This document shows positions 58,909-64,000 of a DNA stretch of 64,000 bases, in pieces (position 1 is the first letter of the stretch; each line of letters opens with the position of its first letter). A model generated the notes under the pieces. That model had not been told where the DNA came from. It did no database searches and saw only the letters and a program-made list of their open reading frames with translations. Both the position numbers and the translations under genes were made by a program. This DNA comes from Aeromicrobium sp. Root344 (lineage in GTDB: Bacteria > Actinomycetota > Actinomycetes > Propionibacteriales > Nocardioidaceae): NCBI RefSeq assembly GCF_001425755.1, contig NZ_LMDH01000001.1, positions 585,308 through 649,307 of the forward strand, read 5' to 3'.

Positions 58909-60472
58909 GCGGGGTCCTCCTCAGGATCCTCAGTCCAGCAGTCAACACCGTGGCGTACGTCCGCGGGCGCAGGAACGCCGGTCCGGCGACCGGGAAGCCA
59001 CGCTGCACGCCGACGGCCTGTGGCTCGGTGTAGCGCAGGATGCCCTCGGCCCCCTGTCGACGACCCAGGCCCGACTGACGCATGCCGCCCATCGGGGCGT
59101 CGACGCTGCCGAACGTGGCCGAGAAGCCCTCGTTGATGTTGATCGTGCCGGCCTTGATGCGCGGCGCGATCGCCCGCGCCTCGCGCGGCTTGCCCCAGAT
59201 GCTGGCGTTGAGGCCGTAGTCGCCCTGGTTGGCGAGCGCGACGGCCTCCTCGACGGACGTGTAGGGGTAGAGCGACACGAGCGGTCCGAACGTCTCACCG
59301 GCGAAGCACTCGGCGTCAGGGGTGACACCCTCGAGCACGGTCGGCTCGTAGAAGTAGGGACCGAGGTCCGGACGCGGCTTGCCGCCGACGAGCACCGTCG
59401 CCCCGTGAGCGACGGCGTCCTTGACGTGGTCCGTGACGGTGTCGAGCTGCGCCTGGGACACGAGGGAGCCGATGTCGGCGTCCCAGTCGAGCGCGGCGCC
59501 CAAGGAGAGGTGCTCGACCCGGGACACGAACGCCGCCTTGAACTCCTCGAACCGCGACTCCGGGACGTAGAGGCGCTCGATCGAGACACAGAGCTGGCCG
59601 GCCGACGAGAAGCACGCCTGGACCGCTCCGGCGGCGGCCTTGTCGATGTCGGCACTCGGCAGCACGATCATGGGGTTCTTGCCGCCGAGCTCCAGCGAGC
59701 AGCTGATCAGCCGGGCGGCGGCCTGCTGGGCGATGAGCTTGCCGGTCGCGGTCGACCCGGTGAAGCACACGTAGTCGGCCCGCTCGATGATCGCGGTGCC
59801 CACGACCGAGCCGGCGCCGCTCACGACCTGCCAGACATCGGCTGGGATACCGGCCTTGCGCATGAGCTCGACGCCGGCGAGGGCGATCAGCGGGCTCTGG
59901 CTGTCGGGCTTGTGCACCACGGCGTTGCCCGCCGCGATCGCGGGGATGCCGTCCGAGATCGCCATCGTCAAGGGGTAGTTCCACGGGCTGATGATGCCGA
60001 CGACACCCTTGGGCACCTGGTTGACCGAGATCGACGTGAGGCCAGGCAGCGCGCCGTTGCGGCGGCGCGTGCCGATCTGCTTCTTGAGACGGCGGGCATA
60101 GAAGCGGGCAGTCAGGGCCAGGTGGGCGACCTCGTCGAACGCGTGGGAGCGGCTCTTGCCCGACTCGACCTGGATCAGGTCCAGCAGCTCGTCCTGGTGC
60201 TCCAGCACGAGGTCGTGCAGCCGCAGCAGCGCCTTCTTGCGCGAGCGCAGCGACGTCCGCGCCCAAGCCTCCTGCGCCACGCGGGCGCTCGCGAAGGCGG
60301 CGTCGACGTCGGCGATGCTCGAGACCGGGACCTCGGCGACCGGGTCGCCGGTGAGCGGCGAGTGAGTGGTGCGGCTCTCGCCCGACGTCGTGCGGATGAG
60401 ACTCGTCAGCTCCGCGGCGCGCGCCGGAGTGACAGGCGACATGGTCGTGGAGGGTGAGTCGAGCGCGGTCAT
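58901..60472 (-). CDS. gabD2: Succinate-semialdehyde dehydrogenase (NADP+), GabD2 type
   Basis: A 523-residue aldehyde dehydrogenase. ISPWNYPL opens the NAD(P) fold, the catalytic Glu is in SLELGGKNP, and the catalytic Cys in SSAGQLCVSIERLYV. The sequence matches the GabD2 clade of actinobacteria, including the C-terminal MRQSGLGRRQGAEGILRYTE. It precedes the ChoD-like oxidase, so the aldehyde substrate may be something other than succinate semialdehyde. Start codon lies inside a palindromic operator. Confidence 0.9.
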   Translation of the reverse strand: MTALDSPSTTMSPVTPARAAELTSLIRTTSGESRTTHSPLTGDPVAEVPVSSIADVDAAFASARVAQEAWARTSLRSRKKALLRLHDLVLEHQDELLDLIQVESGKSRSHAFDEVAHLALTARFYARRLKKQIGTRRRNGALPGLTSISVNQVPKGVVGIISPWNYPLTMAISDGIPAIAAGNAVVHKPDSQSPLIALAGVELMRKAGIPADVWQVVSGAGSVVGTAIIERADYVCFTGSTATGKLIAQQAAARLISCSLELGGKNPMIVLPSADIDKAAAGAVQACFSSAGQLCVSIERLYVPESRFEEFKAAFVSRVEHLSLGAALDWDADIGSLVSQAQLDTVTDHVKDAVAHGATVLVGGKPRPDLGPYFYEPTVLEGVTPDAECFAGETFGPLVSLYPYTSVEEAVALANQGDYGLNASIWGKPREARAIAPRIKAGTININEGFSATFGSVDAPMGGMRQSGLGRRQGAEGILRYTEPQAVGVQRGFPVAGPAFLRPRTYATVLTAGLRILRRTPRA

Positions 60473-60486
60473 ACCCTGAGTATGAC
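60468..60486. promoter_or_regulatory. 19-bp palindromic operator over the gabD2 start
   Basis: GTCATACTCAGGGTATGAC (minus-strand reading) has perfect 7-bp arms around a 5-bp centre. It contains the ATG at 60472 and the -10-like CATACT, which ends 6 nt before the ATG. A TetR-type repressor site is likely; no regulator gene is adjacent. Confidence 0.65.
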
Positions 60487-60740
60487 ATCGCGGGTGTCAC
60501 ATGACTACCGGCGAGTAACGAGGGTCACGTCGCGCGTACGCCTCAGCGGCACGTTGCGAGCGTGAACCCGAGGGGTGTCGGGGCGATTTCCAACGCCTCA
60601 CCCCCGGAAGCCGCGTCGCTTGAGCGAAATGATCCGTGCAATTCACGCCGCTGACACCATCTGCGGATTCCCGCTCGACAGCATGGTTGGCACGCGCAGG
60701 ACCACTCCCATTCCCTGTCCTGCGCGGAAGGGGAAGCACT
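60487..60740. other. Intergenic region before the copper-type cluster
   Basis: 254 bp with no convincing gene. It holds CGTG-CAATT-CACG (about 60639-60651), a short palindrome that could be an operator for the cluster, and a GGAAGGGG ribosome site just before the GTG at 60741. No CsoR consensus was recognised. Confidence 0.5.
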
Positions 60741-61301
60741 GTGAGCTCATCTCGGGCAGGATTCGTCGATCGTCGCGACGCCGCCATGGCGTCGGTGCTC
60801 GCCGGCGGGGTCGTCGTGATCCTCGGCTACGCGTCGGGGATCGGCATCGCGCCGACCGACGCTGCGACTGCGGCTCCGGCACCTCAGCCGCCGGCTGCCG
60901 CGGCGCCCGCGGCGCCGGTCGTCACCCCTCCCGCCGCGACGCCGGTCGCGCCGCCCATGGCGATGCCGGGCACCAGCACGATGCCGGACATGTCGATGCC
61001 CGCGGACACCCCTGCGCCCGCAGTCACCGAGCCCGAGCCGACGCCCACCGATTCCGAGCCCACGCCGAGCGAACCGGCCGCCACCTGTCCGCCGTCGGTG
61101 CTCGCCAGTCTCCCGGCAGTGGGCCAGCTGACCTCGTCGCTCCTCTCGTCCGTGCTGACGTCGGCGCCGCTCGTGAGTGACCTCGCCGGGCCGCCGGTCG
61201 AGGGCAAGGCTCCGGGCCCCCTGACCTGCCTGGTCGGCACGCTCGTCGGCCCGACCTGCTGCACCACGACGGCCACCGCCGCTGAAGTGGACGACAAATG
61301 A
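60741..61301 (+). CDS. Secreted or membrane-anchored Met-rich, Pro/Ala-rich protein
   Basis: A 186-residue protein: TM/signal segment at about 17-35 (ASVLAGGVVVILGYASGIGI), a long Pro/Ala/Thr linker, a Met cluster PPMAMPGTSTMPDMSMP (Met 73, 75, 81, 84, 86) and a C-terminal part with four Cys (116, 163, 173, 174). The Met motif resembles extracytoplasmic Cu(I)-binding stretches. Coupled by ATGA to a CopC-CopD gene. Family not recognised. Confidence 0.75.
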   Translation: MSSSRAGFVDRRDAAMASVLAGGVVVILGYASGIGIAPTDAATAAPAPQPPAAAAPAAPVVTPPAATPVAPPMAMPGTSTMPDMSMPADTPAPAVTEPEPTPTDSEPTPSEPAATCPPSVLASLPAVGQLTSSLLSSVLTSAPLVSDLAGPPVEGKAPGPLTCLVGTLVGPTCCTTTATAAEVDDK

Positions 61302-62602
61302 CTCGCCGGCGGGGGCTGGCCCAGCTGGGCGCCCTGGCGGTCGTCGCGACCGCGCTCCTGACGTTGGGCCTTGCCTCGCCGACGCAGGCCCACGACGAGC
61401 TCGAGAAGTCGACCCCCGCCACAGGGACGACCCTCAAGAAGCTGCCCGCACATGCCACGCTGGTGTTCAGCGAGTCCCTGGGGCCCGACGACCTCACGGT
61501 CACCGCCGACGGCACCCGACTGAAGGTCGATGCGGTCCCCGGCAAGCCGGCGACACTCACGGTCGACCTGCGCCCCGTCAAGCCCGCGAAGACGGTCCTG
61601 CTCGACTGGCAGGCCGAGGACCCTCACGACGGTCATGAGAGCTCAGGAGTGATCGCCCTGCACGTCAAGGCGAGCCACGCAGCCGCTGCCACTGCCGACG
61701 CCAACGCCCACGCCCCGCCGGACGACTCACGCCTCATCACCTGGGTGACGGTCGCCGCCCGGATCGTCGGCTACCTCGCGATGGCCGTGTTCGTCGGCGG
61801 CCTGCTCTTCCTCTCCCTGCTCTGGCCCGCCGGCGCCAAGGAGCCCCGCAGCCGACTTCTGCTGGGCATCTCCGTGGCGGCGGGCATCGCCGCAGCCGCC
61901 ACCTCCGAGGCCGTCGTCGTGTGGCGCTCATCCGGTGGCATGACCCTGCGCCAAGCGCTCAACGAGGACTTCGGCCGTGTCACGACGGCGATGGCGCTGC
62001 TCTGGCTCCTTGCCGCGGTCGTCGTCGCCGCGGTGTTCCAGCGTGGCGAGCACGTCGTACGCGAGCTCCCCTGGCGGGTCGCAGCTCTCATCGTCGGCGC
62101 CGGCCTCATCCGTACGACCGGCATGAACGCGCACGCGACACAAGGCGCGCAGCCCACCTGGGGTGCGGCAGCCGAGTTCCTGCACCTCGTCGGCATCAGC
62201 GCCTGGGTCGGTGGTCTCACGGTCATGACCGTGTGCCTGCTCCCACGGCGCAGCATCGCCGAGCTCGAGCGGATCGTGCCGAAGTTCTCGACCATCGCGA
62301 TGCTCTCGGTGCTCGTCATCGTGTCGTCCGGGCTGATCCTGAGCTGGCAGATCATCAGCTCCGTCGACGGCTTCTGGCACACCCACTACGCCCGTGTGCT
62401 GTTCATCAAGCTCGCGCTCTTCGCCACGGTCCTGCTGGCGGCGATGAAGAGCAAGAGCTGGGTGGGGCGCAACCTGACCAGCTCGACCCACCGGGGCTCG
62501 GCCGTCGGCGCGTTCATCGCGTCGGTCGCGACCGAGACCGTGCTGGTCATCGCCGTGCTCGGCGCCGCAAGTGTCCTGGTCACCTCCAGTCCAGGCGTGT
62601 GA
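61298..62602 (+). CDS. CopC-CopD fusion copper protein
   Basis: A 434-residue protein. Signal peptide to about Ala31; the mature chain starts HDELEKSTP, supplying the N-terminal His of the CopC copper site, with a second His group in DPHDGHESSG. A His/Ala linker leads to the CopD membrane domain of about eight TM helices, with GMNAHATQGAQPTWGAAAEF and HLVGISAWVGG. Likely handles copper import or periplasmic binding, as in YcnJ-type fusions. Confidence 0.9.
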   Translation: MTRRRGLAQLGALAVVATALLTLGLASPTQAHDELEKSTPATGTTLKKLPAHATLVFSESLGPDDLTVTADGTRLKVDAVPGKPATLTVDLRPVKPAKTVLLDWQAEDPHDGHESSGVIALHVKASHAAAATADANAHAPPDDSRLITWVTVAARIVGYLAMAVFVGGLLFLSLLWPAGAKEPRSRLLLGISVAAGIAAAATSEAVVVWRSSGGMTLRQALNEDFGRVTTAMALLWLLAAVVVAAVFQRGEHVVRELPWRVAALIVGAGLIRTTGMNAHATQGAQPTWGAAAEFLHLVGISAWVGGLTVMTVCLLPRRSIAELERIVPKFSTIAMLSVLVIVSSGLILSWQIISSVDGFWHTHYARVLFIKLALFATVLLAAMKSKSWVGRNLTSSTHRGSAVGAFIASVATETVLVIAVLGAASVLVTSSPGV

Positions 62603-62643
62603 ATCACCATCCGAAGGAACCCTCCCTCAGGAAGGCAAGACAG

Positions 62644-63339
62644 ATGAACCCCACACCGTCCACCAGTCCATTCCGATCTCCGGAGCTGCGCAACCGCAGT
62701 CTCGTGGTGGTCGCCCTGCTGGCAGCGCTGGCGGCTGCCCTGTCGTTGTTCGCGCTGCGTACGTCGCCAGCGACCACCGACGCTCTCGCGCCTGCTGCCT
62801 CGGTCACCGGCACCAGCTCGCCCGGTGGTCTCCTCGACGGTCTCGTGCCGGCCGCGAGCCCCGTCACGACACCGGTCGTCAAGACCGCACCGGCGGCAGC
62901 GCCGGCTGCGGCGACACCTGCTGCGGCGAAGGGCGGCACGGCGGCACCCGCACCGGCAGCGACGACCGATCCGATGGCGATGCCGGCGCCGAGTGACGTG
63001 TGCACCGGGCTCGAGTCCTCGGTCGACGTGTTCCTGCAGCACCTCTACGCAGCGCACCTCGAGACGGGCGTCGGCCAGCAGGTCACCGACGCCCTGAACC
63101 TCGACCAGTACCTCAAGACGCACCTCGTCCTGGTCGAGAACATGCTCAAGCCGCTCCTCGGAGGCTCCCAGCAGACGTTGGCCGCGTTCCTGCAGCACGT
63201 CTACTCGGCACACCTCGAGACGAGCGTCGGTCAGCAGGTCACCGACGCCCTGGCGATCGACCAGTACGCCAAGACCCACACGGTGTGGGTCGAGAGCCTG
63301 ATCAAGCCGCTCATCGGTGCCGATCTCAGCTCGTGCTGA
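62644..63339 (+). CDS. Secreted protein with two 52-residue His-bearing repeats
   Basis: A 231-residue protein: signal/TM at about 20-37, Ala/Pro linker with a MAMPAP motif, then two tandem helical repeats. FLQHLYAAHLETGVGQQVTD (130-149) is repeated as FLQHVYSAHLETSVGQQVTD (182-201), each continuing to KTH and (L/I)KPL(L/I)G. Three His per repeat (133/138/160 and 185/190/212) are kept at identical spacing, and Cys120 and Cys231 bracket the module. Between CopC-CopD and a cupredoxin, a metal-binding role is plausible but unproven. No known family. Confidence 0.75.
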   Translation: MNPTPSTSPFRSPELRNRSLVVVALLAALAAALSLFALRTSPATTDALAPAASVTGTSSPGGLLDGLVPAASPVTTPVVKTAPAAAPAAATPAAAKGGTAAPAPAATTDPMAMPAPSDVCTGLESSVDVFLQHLYAAHLETGVGQQVTDALNLDQYLKTHLVLVENMLKPLLGGSQQTLAAFLQHVYSAHLETSVGQQVTDALAIDQYAKTHTVWVESLIKPLIGADLSSC

Positions 63340-63430
63340 TCCTGTCCCCCATCCAGACAACCGGAGCTCTGGCCGAGTCGCAGTCGGCCAGCTGTCCGGG
63401 TGAACCACAACCCACAGAAGGAGCGGCTCG

Positions 63431-64000
63431 ATGAGACCACGCATGACCAGCACGACCAGCAGGACCGACACCCACCCGACCCCGAAGCGATGGGGTCTCA
63501 TGGCGCTCGTGATCGGCGGGGTGCTCACCGCGATCGTGTCCGTCGCCGGGCTCTCCGCCGGAGCGTCCGAGTCCTCGGACACCCTCTCGGCGAGCGCCGC
63601 GACGACGAAGGCCAAGGCCGCTGCGGCCTCGGCCACAGCCGCCTCTGCGGCCACTGCCACGAGCACCACGACGAAGGCGGCGGTCACGAAGCAGGTGATG
63701 ATCGAGAACTACAAGTTCACCCCTGCGTCCTTGACCGTCGCCGTGGGCGACACCGTCAAGTGGACCAACATGGACACGGCGCCCCACACGGTGACGGTCA
63801 CGAGCGGCCCGGTGAAGTTCAACTCCGGAAACCTCTCCAAGGGGCAGAGCTTCTCGTACACGTTCAAGACGCCCGGTACGTACTCGTACTACTGCGCGGT
63901 GCACCCGGACATGACGGCCAAGGTCACGGTGACGGGCTCCGGCACGACCCCGACGCCGACGCCGACCACGCCGACGCCCAAGCCCACTGACACGCCGACG
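63431..64000 (+). CDS. Cupredoxin domain protein (C-terminus beyond window)
   Basis: 190 codons are visible without a stop. Signal anchor at about 22-45, Ala/Thr/Lys-rich linker, then a plastocyanin-like domain with copper ligands His in TAPHTVTVT, Cys and His in YYCAVHPDM and the Met of the same motif, a complete type 1 set. A Pro/Thr repeat tail continues past the window edge. AAGGAG precedes the ATG. Last visible gene of the copper-type cluster. Confidence 0.9.
   Translation, partial: MRPRMTSTTSRTDTHPTPKRWGLMALVIGGVLTAIVSVAGLSAGASESSDTLSASAATTKAKAAAASATAASAATATSTTTKAAVTKQVMIENYKFTPASLTVAVGDTVKWTNMDTAPHTVTVTSGPVKFNSGNLSKGQSFSYTFKTPGTYSYYCAVHPDMTAKVTVTGSGTTPTPTPTTPTPKPTDTPT

Noticed and set aside
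60466..60486. GGGTAT on the minus strand before gabD2 as another stress promoter
   Set aside because: No GTTT-like -35 at 14-16 bp, and GGGTATG overlaps the start codon. It is better explained by the palindromic operator. GGGTAT/G at 2660-2665 and 5890-5895 (minus) were rejected for the same reason.

Overview
The window is 64 kb of high-GC chromosome with dense, tightly packed genes on both strands, many 1-4 nt start/stop overlaps and many GTG starts. Gene content (furA-katG, monomeric icd, a 6C small RNA beside guaA, a ChoD-like GMC oxidase, PspC sensor operon, AfsR/BTAD regulator, DUF6350-purN-purH) points to an actinobacterium, most likely Nocardioidaceae (Aeromicrobium-like). The family-level call is inference from gene content. 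I see no tRNA or rRNA gene, insertion sequence, prophage or CRISPR array.

Layout. 1-6.9 kb: edge of an MFS exporter, AlkZ-like winged-helix protein, TetR regulator with divergent hydrolase, monomeric isocitrate dehydrogenase, aquaporin Z, small membrane protein. 6.9-21.9 kb: housekeeping metabolism: furA-katG, mdh, folD-DUF3017, TetR-YbaK, DUF6350-purN-purH, a sigma-like membrane fusion protein, sucCD, an epoxide-hydrolase-like protein. 21.9-30.7 kb: M23 peptidase, DUF559 protein, pcrA, GNAT-GntR pair, zwf, DrrAB-type exporter. 30.7-38.9 kb: giant BTAD/AfsR regulator, AraC remnant, PspC-type two-component system with three PspC proteins, GDPD. 38.9-41.8 kb: gamma-glutamyltransferase and NhaA.

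41.9-54.7 kb is the most unusual part. It holds small operons of redox, metal and stress proteins: PRC-barrel proteins, an atypical NRAMP and a lipoprotein; a heme-oxygenase-like protein with CDGSH; a Rieske FAD oxidoreductase; an isochorismatase-like hydrolase; an SRPBCC-ADH-SDR-FAD oxidoreductase operon; hemerythrin with a YbdK-type ligase. Four strong and two weaker promoters of the GTTT-N15/16-GGGTAT/G type (SigB/SigF family stress promoters) precede these units and I found none elsewhere in the window. I read this as a general-stress regulon island.

54.7-64 kb: guaA, 6C RNA, GMC oxidase plus succinate-semialdehyde dehydrogenase under a palindromic operator, and at the right edge a copper-type cluster (Met-rich membrane protein, CopC-CopD fusion, a secreted protein with two His-bearing 52-residue repeats, cupredoxin).

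Two features run across regions. At least ten genes have a TANNNT-like -10 box ending 6-8 nt before the start codon, the signature of leaderless transcripts. Four intergenic junctions carry paired 17-bp palindromes at a 30-31 bp pitch; three of these share sequence and form a dispersed repeat family.
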